A stretch of DNA of 64,000 bases from Thermopetrobacter sp. TC1 (GTDB lineage: Bacteria > Pseudomonadota > Alphaproteobacteria > Rhizobiales > Aestuariivirgaceae). Below the pieces are notes generated by a model. That model was given only the letters and a program-made list of their open reading frames with translations, did no database searches and was not told where the DNA came from. Positions 9,753-17,189 of the stretch are shown here, piece by piece. The DNA lies in the NCBI RefSeq assembly GCF_000746275.1, contig NZ_KN050828.1, positions 661,384 to 725,383 of the forward strand. The letters run 5' to 3'. Every line of letters begins with the position of its first letter. The stretch's first letter is position 1. Position numbers and translations under genes: made by a program.

Positions 9753-10484
9753 ATGTCGAACCCCGCCTTTGCCGCCACGGTGCTGACGCTCTATCCGGAC
9801 ATGTTTCCGGGGCCCCTGGGATTCGCGCTGGCGGGGCAGGCGCTGAAGAAGGGCATCTGGTCGCTGCAGGTGGAAAACATCAGGGATTACGCGCTTGATA
9901 AGCATCACACGGTGGATGATACGCCTTATGGCGGCGGGCCGGGCATGGTGCTGAAGCCGGATGTGCTGGCGCGCGCCATCGATGCGGTTTCAAGCGCGGA
10001 TGATCCGCGTCCGCGCCTTCTGATGAGCCCGCGCGGCGAACCGCTGACCCAGGAACTGGTGCGGGAATTCGCGAAAGCGCCGGGGCTGCTCATCGTGTGC
10101 GGGCGGTTCGAGGGCGTGGATGAGCGCGTGATTGAGGGGCGCGGCTTGCGAGAGATTTCCATTGGCGATTTCGTGCTCTCCGGTGGCGAACCTGCGGCCA
10201 TTTGTCTGCTGGATGCAGTGGTGCGGCTTCTGCCCGGCGTGATGGGCAAGTACGAATCCGGAGAGTGGGAGAGCTTCGAGAAGGATCTGCTGGAATATCC
10301 GCATTATACGCGCCCGCGGGAATGGGAGGGGCGCACGGTGCCGGAGGTGCTGCTTTCGGGCAATCATGCCGAGATCGCACGCTGGCGCCTGAAACAGGCC
10401 GAGGCCATCACCCAGGCCAGACGGCCGGATCTCTGGCAGCGCTATCTCGCACGCAGGGACAGGGCGGAAGACACGGACGGCTGA
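9753..10484 (+). CDS. trmD: tRNA (guanine-N1)-methyltransferase TrmD
   Basis: SPOUT-class enzyme making m1G37 in tRNAs that read codons beginning with C, preventing +1 frameshifting. 243 residues. The signature [21 protein letters not shown], the [11 protein letters not shown] block and the trefoil-knot [20 protein letters not shown] are intact, as is the C-terminal [12 protein letters not shown]...LLSGNHAEI. It follows rimM by 50 bp. rplS, which usually comes next, is missing here. Confidence 0.97.
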   Translation: MSNPAFAATVLTLYPDMFPGPLGFALAGQALKKGIWSLQVENIRDYALDKHHTVDDTPYGGGPGMVLKPDVLARAIDAVSSADDPRPRLLMSPRGEPLTQELVREFAKAPGLLIVCGRFEGVDERVIEGRGLREISIGDFVLSGGEPAAICLLDAVVRLLPGVMGKYESGEWESFEKDLLEYPHYTRPREWEGRTVPEVLLSGNHAEIARWRLKQAEAITQARRPDLWQRYLARRDRAEDTDG

Positions 10485-10567
10485 TCGGACACGTCTCCGG
10501 CGGCGGGATTGCGGCCGTGTGTCTGTGTTGCATGGTCATGCCATGATGGCTTTTGGTGCGCCATGGC

Positions 10568-10597
10568 TTGACAGCATAGGCGTGGCTTCTGTATCCC
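10568..10597 (+). promoter_or_regulatory. Candidate promoter for rpmJ
   Basis: A perfect -35 TTGACA (10568-10573) followed, 18 bases later, by TATCCC (10592-10597), a weak -10. It points at rpmJ, about 165 bp downstream, and suggests rpmJ is transcribed separately from trmD. Confidence 0.4.
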
Positions 10598-10759
10598 TGC
10601 CGCACCAGGCGGGGCGCGCAAAGGGCTTTTGCGCGCTCGTTTGTGTTTTCTTAATGCCCGTCCTGCCGGGGCAGCCAGGATGTTCTTGAAAACGGAGCGC
10701 GGCAGAGGCGGCAGGCAAGAGGCAAGAACGGCAACATCGAACCAGAGCAGGGCAGCACC

Positions 10760-10885
10760 ATGAAAATCCGCAATTCGCTCCGCTCGCTGGCCAAGCGTGA
10801 CCGGGACAATCGCATCGTGCGTCGCCGCGGCCGGCTGTATGTGATCAACAAGGTCAAGAAGCGCTACAAGGCCCGCCAGGGCTGA
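10760..10885 (+). CDS. rpmJ: 50S ribosomal protein L36
   Basis: A 41-codon gene. The protein is very basic: [18 protein letters not shown], then [23 protein letters not shown]. This is the short zinc-free L36 of alphaproteobacteria: the four Cys/His zinc ligands of the classical 37-residue L36 are absent. The gene has its own upstream TTGACA box and a strong terminator 40 bp after the stop codon, so it is probably monocistronic. Confidence 0.93.
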   Translation: MKIRNSLRSLAKRDRDNRIVRRRGRLYVINKVKKRYKARQG

Positions 10886-10925
10886 AGCACCTATCCGGCT
10901 TTTGCGCCGGGTTCATACGGGATCA

Positions 10926-10966
10926 ATGCCGGGTCATGCCCTTGCATGCCCCGGCATTTTTATTTT
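10926..10966 (+). terminator. Rho-independent terminator after rpmJ
   Basis: Inverted repeat ATGCCGGGTCATG (10926-10938) and CATGCCCCGGCAT (10945-10957), 12 of 13 positions paired, with a 6-base loop and a TTTTATTTT tail. Confidence 0.9.
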
Positions 10967-11012
10967 GGCCCTGTGCGTCATGCATGAACCGGACATTTCG
11001 CCATGAAGGGCA

Positions 11013-11039
11013 TTGAAACGCTCCCGCTCTGTTCCCATT
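11013..11039 (+). promoter_or_regulatory. Candidate heat-shock sigma (RpoH)-type promoter
   Basis: TTGAAA (11013-11018), a 15-base spacer and CCCATT (11034-11039), resembling the sigma32 pattern CTTGAAA-N11-16-CCCCATNT. It lies about 125 bp upstream of the start codon of the following unknown gene. Motif match only. Confidence 0.35.
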
Positions 11040-11163
11040 CAAAAGAGTGAAGGCGGGCGGGCAAAATCTCTCAGCCCCATCCGAAAATCGTCTTAAGGGG
11101 AGGTCTCCCCGCACGTTGCATTCATCGGTCATCAGTCAATCATTTCTGGAGGACGGACATCCC

Positions 11164-13092
11164 ATGATCATCACCAAGGAACATGCCATTGCGCTGGAGA
11201 ACATGCGCAAGGACGCCGAATCCGGCAAGGCGTGGACGGACATCGAGGAAGTGGACCGCAAGACCTATCTCGAGCTGGAGGTGCAGGGTCTGGCGCGGGA
11301 GGACGGGCCGCTGAAGCGGATCCCGACCACGCTCGGCAAGGAGCTGGCCGAGGTCATTCGCGCGCTGGTGCTGGGCGGCAAGCTGCCCACGCTCGATCAG
11401 TGGCCGGATGGCTGGCGCTTCATCGGTTCGGACATCATTACCCTGCTCAGGGCGGCGGACCGGGCCGGGCGCGTGGGGCCGCTGGGCGAAAAGCCCCTGC
11501 TCGAGCGCGGTCTTGCCGAGGAAAGCAAGGGCGAGGATGGCTCGCGGCGCGTGATTTTAAGCGAGGCCGGCAAGAATGTTCTCAGGATCTGGCGGGCGCT
11601 GGATCCCGAGATCGCGATCACGGCGGAGCTTGCCAATCACATCCGGCACCTGATGGAAGGCCCTGCGGAATCGGCGCGTCTGTCCACGGGCTCGCATGAA
11701 GAGCACATGCTGGAAGGCATGCGCCTGATTGCCTACTCGGCGCCCAATTCCGACATCTATGCCTTCACCACGCTCGGGCAGGCGGTGAAGCGCACGCTGG
11801 AGCTCGGCGGCTTCGTCAGCGAGGGCTATGCCTTGAGCGAGGAGATCCTGAAGCTCCTGGCCGCCTGTGCTGATGGCGTGGAGCTGGATGCGGAAGGCTA
11901 TGTGCAGCTGGAGGCGCTGGGCTATGTTCGGGACATGACCGAGCTTCTGCCCGCCGGCGAATGGGCGCTTGAGGTCTGGCGCCTGTGGCGTTGCGGTGAT
12001 GAGGGCCGGGTGTGGACCTTCTCCATCGAGGCGGAGGAGGCGGATGTTCTGGAGGCCATCTGCCGCATCGAGGAGAAGCGCAAGGACAATCCGGATCTTG
12101 AGGCCGATTTCGAGACCATCCGCCGCGAGATGATCGACCGCAAGGCGCGCCAGTACAAGGCCCTGCTGGAGCGCTATGGCCGGCGCCTGAAGGAGATGCC
12201 GGAGAAGTTCCGGCTGATTGCGGAAAAGTTTGCCGAGGCCAAGGATCTGGCGCGCTGGTATGACGACAACTTCGAGCTGCGGGAAGCGCTGTTGTCTCTG
12301 GAGGCGGTTCGGCTTGTCCACTCCGGCATCGGCACCCGCGGGCAGACGGTCTATGCCGTGACTGAAACCGGGCATGCCGTGCGCCGCGATCAGGAGCGTA
12401 ATCACCGTGACGTGACGGCGACGGCGGTGAAGGCGGTGTCCATCGCCCGCCGCACCTATGATGCGCCGGCCCGGGCCTGGTGGGACGAAGCGCGGGCGCA
12501 GCAGATCGTCGGCTCCATGGAGGCCACGGAATCGGGGCGCTTCTATGCGCACCTGGCCGAGACGGTGGAGCGGCTGCCGCTGCTCACGCGCTACGAGATG
12601 GAGGTGTTCCATCGCATTCCCGATCGCGGCATGACCGTGGATGAGGTCTATGCGGCGCTGGAGGACAAGCTGGACCGGGAGCGCATCCGCTGGGCGCTGG
12701 AGAAACTGGAGACCCGGCATCTCATCGATATCCTGCCGGATGGCAATGTGGTGGAGACGGAGGCCGGGCAGCTGATGGACCGCGCCCTGGCGGGCGTGCC
12801 GGAGGGCTTTGGCAATCCGGTGAACCCGGTGGTCTATCGTCTGCTCAAGGCGCTGCGCGAGGTGGGCTCGCTTTATGTGAAGGAGCGCAAGGTGCGCATT
12901 CTGCCGCGCAACGTCAAGGAGGCGATGAAGCGCTCCGGCCTGTCGCAGGAGGCGTTTGAAAACGCGCTGGAGCAGGCAAGGGCCGCGGGGCTTATCGGCC
13001 GCAACAGCATCAACGAGGCCGGGCTGTTGCTGCTGGAGGCGGTGGAGCGCATGTCGCCGCGCGCCAGCGAAGAGCGGGCCTATGCCGCTTGA
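11164..13092 (+). CDS. Large protein of unknown function with repeated winged-helix-like units
   Basis: Not securely recognised. From the ATG at 11164 (GGAGG upstream; the frame stays open 39 codons further upstream) it has 642 residues, with no signal peptide or membrane segment. The chain is charged and mostly helical. A recurring pattern of the type hh-T/S-x-x-G-x-x-h-x-x-h, which in winged-helix proteins marks the wing leading into the last helix, occurs at least seven times: around Gly58, Gly136, Gly205, Gly265, Gly403, Gly535 and Gly620. Residues 325-370 look like a helical linker. From memory it may belong to the DUF505 family, but I could not check this. It has its own leader, a possible RpoH-type promoter and a strong terminator downstream, so it seems to be a single-gene unit. 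Confidence 0.6.
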   Translation: MIITKEHAIALENMRKDAESGKAWTDIEEVDRKTYLELEVQGLAREDGPLKRIPTTLGKELAEVIRALVLGGKLPTLDQWPDGWRFIGSDIITLLRAADRAGRVGPLGEKPLLERGLAEESKGEDGSRRVILSEAGKNVLRIWRALDPEIAITAELANHIRHLMEGPAESARLSTGSHEEHMLEGMRLIAYSAPNSDIYAFTTLGQAVKRTLELGGFVSEGYALSEEILKLLAACADGVELDAEGYVQLEALGYVRDMTELLPAGEWALEVWRLWRCGDEGRVWTFSIEAEEADVLEAICRIEEKRKDNPDLEADFETIRREMIDRKARQYKALLERYGRRLKEMPEKFRLIAEKFAEAKDLARWYDDNFELREALLSLEAVRLVHSGIGTRGQTVYAVTETGHAVRRDQERNHRDVTATAVKAVSIARRTYDAPARAWWDEARAQQIVGSMEATESGRFYAHLAETVERLPLLTRYEMEVFHRIPDRGMTVDEVYAALEDKLDRERIRWALEKLETRHLIDILPDGNVVETEAGQLMDRALAGVPEGFGNPVNPVVYRLLKALREVGSLYVKERKVRILPRNVKEAMKRSGLSQEAFENALEQARAAGLIGRNSINEAGLLLLEAVERMSPRASEERAYAA

Positions 13093-13149
13093 TAAAAGCA
13101 CGGTCATGCATCCGGCATGACAGCAGCAACATGACGGATGCCTTACCTC

Positions 13150-13180
13150 AAGGCCGGGAAGCTCTCTTCCCGGCCTTTTC
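13150..13180 (+). terminator. Terminator after the winged-helix array gene
   Basis: Perfect 11-bp stem AAGGCCGGGAA / TTCCCGGCCTT (13150-13160 and 13167-13177) with a 6-base loop, followed by TT. It lies between convergent genes and may also serve the leftward CoA-transferase gene. Confidence 0.85.
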
Positions 13181-13184
13181 CGGT

Positions 13185-14435
13185 TCAGGCGGAAGACTCC
13201 TCATCCGTCTCCGTCGACGGGTGGATTCCGAATTCGGCCAAAATCTCCTCGGTGTGTTCTCCGCACAGGGGTGGTGGTCGGCGATAGCTGACCGGTGTGT
13301 GCGAGAATTTCACCGGATTGCCGATCAGCGGCACCTCTCCCTGTGCCGCCAGGGGGTGCGGCATGTGCACGAGCATGTCGCGGGCGGCCACCTGATCGCT
13401 GGCGAAGACATCGGAGAGGCGGTTGACAGGGCCGGCGGGCACGCCGATGGCTTCCAGCCCGCTGACGATGTCCTCGCGGCGCATGACTTTCAAGCGATCG
13501 GCGATGAGGGGAATGAGCTGTGCGCGATTGCGAACGCGGGCGGCATTGGTGGCAAAGCGCTCGTCCTCGGCCAGTTCGGGGCGGCCGATGAACCGGGCGA
13601 AGCGGGCAAACTGGGCATCGTTGCCGACGGCGACAATGACATGACCATCGGCGCAGGCGAAGACCTGATAGGGCACGATGTTGGGATGGGCATTGCCCAG
13701 CCGCGGCGGGTTTTCGCCTGATATGAGATAATACATGCCGGCGTTGACGAGCCAGGAGATCTGGGTATCGACGAGCGCAATGTCGATGTGCTGACCAACG
13801 CCGGTGCGCTCACGATGATGCAGGGCGGCGAGAATGGCGCTGGCGGCATAAAGGCCGCAGACGACATCGGCCACGGCCACGCCCACCTTCATGGGTTCGC
13901 CGTCCGGCTCGCCGGTTAGGCTCATGATGCCGCCGAAGCCCTGCGCCATGAGGTCATAGCCGGGCTTGTCGCGGTTCGGCCCCGTCTGACCCCAGCCGGA
14001 AATGGAGCAATAGATGAGGCGTGGGTTGATCTTTCGCAGGCTCTCATAATCCAGCCCGTAGCGCTTTAAGCTGCCGGGGCGGAAATTTTCGGCGAAAACA
14101 TCCGATTGCGCGGCGAGGCGGCGGATGATCTCTGCGCCTTCCGGCGTGGAAATGTCCACCGCGATGGAACGCTTGTTGCGGTTGGCACAGAGATAATAGG
14201 CGCTCTCTGCGGTGTCGTTGCCGGCAGCATCCTTCACGAAAGGCGGGCCCCAGCCGCGGGTGTCGTCGCCGCGCCCCGGGCGCTCCACCTTGATGATATC
14301 CGCCCCGAAATCTCCCAGAATCTGGGTCATGTAGGGACCGGCGAGAACGCGCGTCATGTCGAGCACGGTAATACCGGCAAGCGGACCGGTGACCTGTCCG
14401 GGCGGTGTTTCGGGCGGAGTCTTGTCGTTGGGCAT
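13185..14435 (-). CDS. CaiB/BaiF-type (family III) CoA-transferase
   Basis: Moves CoA between acyl groups; this family includes formyl-CoA:oxalate, carnitine and succinyl-CoA transferases. The N-terminus GPLAGITVLDMTRVLAGPYMTQILGDFGADIIKVERPGRGDDTRGWGPPF is diagnostic and contains the catalytic Asp region. ENFRPGSLKRYGLDYESL and ISGWGQTGPNRDKPGYDLMAQ follow as expected. 416 residues from the ATG at 14435; an in-frame GTG at 14447 is also possible, and neither has a good ribosome binding site. The substrate cannot be told from sequence. It diverges from the persulfide-dioxygenase-like gene. Confidence 0.9.
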   Translation of the reverse strand: MPNDKTPPETPPGQVTGPLAGITVLDMTRVLAGPYMTQILGDFGADIIKVERPGRGDDTRGWGPPFVKDAAGNDTAESAYYLCANRNKRSIAVDISTPEGAEIIRRLAAQSDVFAENFRPGSLKRYGLDYESLRKINPRLIYCSISGWGQTGPNRDKPGYDLMAQGFGGIMSLTGEPDGEPMKVGVAVADVVCGLYAASAILAALHHRERTGVGQHIDIALVDTQISWLVNAGMYYLISGENPPRLGNAHPNIVPYQVFACADGHVIVAVGNDAQFARFARFIGRPELAEDERFATNAARVRNRAQLIPLIADRLKVMRREDIVSGLEAIGVPAGPVNRLSDVFASDQVAARDMLVHMPHPLAAQGEVPLIGNPVKFSHTPVSYRRPPPLCGEHTEEILAEFGIHPSTETDEESSA

Positions 14436-14773
14436 GGCCCTGACCACGGTTTGGCATGCTTGTGATAATGCTCGGCGGCGACTGATGGGCGTGTTGCATT
14501 GTTATCCCATCCCGCCAGCGGACATGGCCCAGAGTTTCGGCGAAGCGCGCGGCGGTCAAGGCCGACTTTCGGATTTTTTGCCGAAACGGATTGTGACGAG
14601 AAATTCAGAATCATTCCAATATATGGAAATCCCGACTAATTCACTTGATTATTCGCTGGGTGCACCCCATTACATATCACGAATTTCTAATATACGCCCG
14701 TCGCCGCAAGGCCTGCCTTTGGGCAATGCACAGGCGCGGGTGCAAAACGGGGGCCTTGAGAAGGACGATGACC
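14436..14773. other. Divergent control region, CoA-transferase / persulfide dioxygenase-like gene
   Basis: 338 bp, clearly more AT-rich than its surroundings between 14600 and 14695. It holds a perfect inverted repeat at 14614-14628, a perfect 10-bp palindrome GGGTGCACCC (14658-14667), and TTGATT (14645-14650), a possible -35 element. It probably contains back-to-back promoters. Confidence 0.5.
14614..14628. promoter_or_regulatory. Candidate operator TTCCA-N5-TGGAA
   Basis: Perfect inverted repeat TTCCA ATATA TGGAA in an AT-rich stretch between divergent genes. Persulfide dioxygenase genes are often controlled by ArsR-type persulfide sensors (BigR/SqrR) that bind AT-rich dyads. The assignment to such a regulator is inference. 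Confidence 0.4.
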
Positions 14774-15670
14774 ATGCACACGATCGAGCTGCCGCGCGTC
14801 GATCTTTCCGTGAAGCCGGAGGTGACCGGCTTTTATGATCCGCAGACGGCGACCATCAGCTATGTGGTGAAGGATCCGGAAAGCGATCATTGCGCGATCA
14901 TCGATCCGGTTCTGGATTATGACGCCGCTGCCGGGCGCACGCATACGGATTCGGCCGACCGCCTTGTGGAGCACGTGCGTGGGCAGGGGCTGAAGGTGGA
15001 CTGGATCATCGAGACGCACGCCCATGCCGATCATCTCTCGGCGGCGCCCTATATCAAGGAGCGCCTGGGCGGCAAAATCGCCATCGGCCGGCCCATCACC
15101 ACGGTGCAGAAGGTTTTCGGCAAGGTGTTCAACGATCCGCGTGCGCTGGCGGGCAAGGCGGAAGAGTTCGACCATCTGTTCACGGATGGTGAGGAATACC
15201 GCATCGGCTCCATGCGGGCCTTTGCCCTGCACACGCCGGGGCACACGCCGGCCTGCATGACCCACGTGATCGGTGATGCCGCCTTTGTTGGCGATACCAT
15301 CTTCATGCCGGATGTGGGCACGGCGCGGGCCGATTTTCCCGGCGGCGATGCGCGCACGCTCTATCGCTCCATCCGCCGCATTCTCTCCCTGCCGGAAGAG
15401 ACGCGCATCTTTGTCTGTCACGACTATCCGCCGAAGGGGCGCGCACCGGCCTGGGAGACGACGGTGGGCGAACAGCGCCGCAAGAACATCCATGTGCGCG
15501 ACGGCATCAGCGAGGAGGACTTCGTGAAGATGCGCACGGCGCGCGATGCGACGCTGTCGCTGCCGAAGCTCATCATTCCCTCCATCCAGGTGAACATCCA
15601 TGCCGGGCGTTTTCCGGAGCCGGAGGACAACGGCGTGCGCTACCTGAAGGTGCCCATCAACGTCCTGTAA
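14774..15670 (+). CDS. MBL-fold persulfide dioxygenase-like protein (ETHE1/Blh type)
   Basis: Non-heme iron metallo-beta-lactamase-fold enzyme expected to oxidise glutathione persulfide to sulfite during sulfide detoxification. 298 residues from the ATG at 14774, which has GAAGGA eight bases upstream. Visible: the metal motif THAHADHLSAA, the later HTPGHTPACMTHVI, VGDTIFMPDVGTARADFPGGDA (second-shell Asp and family signature) and VCHDYPP. This pattern separates sulfur dioxygenases from glyoxalase II. No rhodanese domain is fused. Downstream lies a long 3' region that may contain a small RNA. Confidence 0.88.
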   Translation: MHTIELPRVDLSVKPEVTGFYDPQTATISYVVKDPESDHCAIIDPVLDYDAAAGRTHTDSADRLVEHVRGQGLKVDWIIETHAHADHLSAAPYIKERLGGKIAIGRPITTVQKVFGKVFNDPRALAGKAEEFDHLFTDGEEYRIGSMRAFALHTPGHTPACMTHVIGDAAFVGDTIFMPDVGTARADFPGGDARTLYRSIRRILSLPEETRIFVCHDYPPKGRAPAWETTVGEQRRKNIHVRDGISEEDFVKMRTARDATLSLPKLIIPSIQVNIHAGRFPEPEDNGVRYLKVPINVL

Positions 15671-15749
15671 GCCGAAGGCCGGGCACGGGACTGAGACAGG
15701 GACAGCAGGAGCCAAAAGAGACAAGGGAAACGAACGAAACATCACGGAT

Positions 15750-15910
15750 TGCCGGAACGGAGATGTGAACAGAAGAGCAGTCCCCTCCCTCTTCTCTCCT
15801 TTCCTCCCCTCCCTTCCCCCTCCGTTCCGGCATTGACCGCCTGCCTGACTTCCCCTCATGCAGACAGGCAAGACCCGCCGCCTTCCCCTCGGGCGGCGGG
15901 TTCTTTTGTT
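15750..15910 (+). ncRNA. Candidate sRNA with C-rich loops
   Basis: Three consecutive stem-loops. Stem 1 is a perfect 13-bp pairing of TGCCGGAACGGAG (15750-15762) with CTCCGTTCCGGCA (15820-15832), enclosing a 57-nt, mostly pyrimidine loop. Stem 2 pairs GCCTGCCTG (15839-15847) with CAGACAGGC (15861-15869), 8 of 9. Stem 3 is a terminator, CCCGCCGCC / GGCGGCGGG with a TTCTTTTG tail. Loops 2 and 3 both contain TTCCCCTC, which could pair with Shine-Dalgarno sequences, as known for alphaproteobacterial sRNAs with C-rich loops. It may be an independent gene or a processed 3' end of the upstream mRNA. No promoter was found. Confidence 0.45.
15874..15910 (+). terminator. Rho-independent terminator (candidate sRNA / dioxygenase mRNA)
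   Basis: Perfect 9-bp stem CCCGCCGCC (15874-15882) / GGCGGCGGG (15892-15900), a loop starting TTCCCCTC, and tail TTCTTTTG. Confidence 0.88.
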
Positions 15911-16014
15911 GGCGTGTTGGTGTATGCCAAGAATTGCGGAGAAAATGGTGAACGCGCGTTAACCATGAGGGCAGAATCCGGCCTCCGGCAAGGGGTTGTG
16001 CCCTCTGTGCCTCT

Positions 16015-16029
16015 TTAACCTTTCGTTAA
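16015..16029. promoter_or_regulatory. CtrA-type box, exact TTAA-N7-TTAA
   Basis: TTAA (16015-16018), seven bases, TTAA (16026-16029): an exact match to the consensus of the cell-cycle regulator CtrA. Another TTAACCAT half-site lies at 15959-15966. TATTCA (16037-16042), 16 bases after TTAACC, could be a -10 element. Confidence 0.5.
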
Positions 16030-16048
16030 AATATGGTATTCATGGCAG

Positions 16049-16097
16049 CGTGAGCATTGGAATTCTCGGATCCTGCCGCGCGCAGGTCCGTTTTTTT
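16049..16097 (+). ncRNA. Candidate short RNA or transcription-attenuating leader
   Basis: Between the CtrA-type box and a strong terminator there is room for only about 50 nt. The start is inferred from the possible -10 element. The unit could be a very short sRNA, or a leader in which most transcripts stop before reaching carD. Confidence 0.35.
16067..16097 (+). terminator. Strong terminator upstream of carD
   Basis: CGGATCCTGC (16067-16076) pairs with GCAGGTCCG (16082-16090) over 9 bp with one bulged base, a 5-base loop and a T7 tail (16091-16097). No gene lies immediately upstream on this strand, which makes its purpose notable. Confidence 0.85.
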
Positions 16098-16382
16098 GCG
16101 TCTGCGGGCAGTCACAATCGGCATGCACGGGCTCCATTTCAGCCAAGGCTGAACATGTGACCGGTTCCGCCGAGAGGGCAGGGCGCGCGTATTTCGCGTC
16201 CGCTGTGCGAATGGCCGATCGGCGGAATGTCGTGTCATGCCCTCATTGCGGGGCCATCGCCAGCGCCGAGCGTGATCGCCTGCTTAAATGTCCGGACGGA
16301 TGTGTCGCCCGTGCCGCATCGGGCTGCAGGGCGAGGCATCCGCAACGACAGGGGCTCATCCGGAGCGAGAGGATACCCAGAC

Positions 16383-16967
16383 ATGGCAGCCAAGAAGAAG
16401 ACCTCCAAGGCGGAGAAGAAGGACAAGGACGCGCTTTCCTTCCAGCCGGGCGAGTTCATCGTCTATCCCTCCCATGGCGTGGGAAAGATCGTCGGCATCG
16501 AGAAGGAAGAGATCGCCGGCATGGAGCTGGAGCTTTATGTCATCGATTTCGAGAAGGAGAAGATGCGCCTGCGGGTGCCCACCAACAAGTGCAAGCAGGT
16601 GGGCATGCGCAAGCTCTCCGGCTCCGGCGTGATCGAGGAGGCGATGAAGGTGTTGCGCGGGCGGCCGCGGATCAAGCGCACCATGTGGTCGCGCCGGGCG
16701 CAGGAATATGACGCCAAGATCAATTCCGGCGATATCATGCATGTGGCGGAAGTGGTGCGTGATCTCTATCGCGCCGAGAACCAGCCGGAGCAGTCCTATT
16801 CCGAGCGTCAGCTCTACGAGGCGGCGCTGGACAGGCTGGCGCGCGAAGTGGCGGCGGTGAAGGACATCACGGAAAAGGAAGCCATCGCCGAGATCGAGAA
16901 AGTGCTTGCGGACGCTGCCGCCAAGCACGAAGCGGCGCGCAAGGGCAAGTCCAGCAAGGCCGCTTGA
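16383..16967 (+). CDS. CarD-family transcriptional regulator
   Basis: RNA-polymerase-binding regulator that stabilises open promoter complexes in the style of CarD/CdnL. 194 residues from the ATG at 16383 (GAGAGGA upstream). The N-terminal Tudor-like RNAP-interacting domain (about residues 18-80) reads FQPGEFIVYPSHGVGKIVGIEKEEIAGMELELYVIDF, then KMRLRVPTNK. The C-terminal helical DNA-binding domain contains MKVLRGRPRIKRTMWSRRAQEYDAKINSGDIMHVAEVVRDLYR, the family hallmark. Both termini are rich in Lys and Ala. It is a single gene with its own terminator. Confidence 0.95.
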   Translation: MAAKKKTSKAEKKDKDALSFQPGEFIVYPSHGVGKIVGIEKEEIAGMELELYVIDFEKEKMRLRVPTNKCKQVGMRKLSGSGVIEEAMKVLRGRPRIKRTMWSRRAQEYDAKINSGDIMHVAEVVRDLYRAENQPEQSYSERQLYEAALDRLAREVAAVKDITEKEAIAEIEKVLADAAAKHEAARKGKSSKAA

Positions 16968-17008
16968 AGCGCGTGCCTGTCTCGCATTCTTTCCAGGATG
17001 GATGTTCA

Positions 17009-17045
17009 AGGGCCGGGGCCGCAAGGCGCCGGCCCTTTCATTTTC
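17009..17045 (+). terminator. Terminator after carD
   Basis: AGGGCCGG (17009-17016) pairs with CCGGCCCT (17029-17036), followed by TTCATTTTC. Confidence 0.85.
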
Positions 17046-17189
17046 CCTTTTTTCTTTCAGGAAGAAGCAGCTGTGAAAACCGGTGCACGTTTGCGAAGGC
17101 GTAACAGGGAAGGCGGCTTTCTTTCTCTATCTGCATCTGCCGGCACGCTTGTGGTTGGTGCCGCCATGCCCGCGTGCACCATGTTGGGC

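Larger units (their letters stand above)
15671..16382. other. 712-bp gap with two candidate small-RNA units
   Basis: No convincing protein gene. From left to right: a run of hairpins ending in a terminator (15750-15910); a TTAACCAT half-site (15959-15966); an exact TTAA-N7-TTAA box (16015-16029); a second strong terminator (16067-16097); then about 285 bp leading to carD. One frame after 16214 could encode a short CPHCG...CPDGC peptide, but it runs on into carD in another frame and lacks a ribosome binding site. Confidence 0.6.

Noticed and set aside
11557-13107. 516-codon frame antisense to the winged-helix array gene
   Set aside because: The plus-strand frame has a ribosome binding site, terminator and repeating motif pattern; the antisense product is His/Arg/Gln-rich, as typical for shadow frames here.
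16214-16382. Short reading frame with CPHCG...CPDGC, suggestive of a zinc ribbon upstream of carD
   Set aside because: No ribosome binding site; the frame runs on into carD in another frame without a stop codon, and the spacing of Cys pairs is not a clear ribbon.
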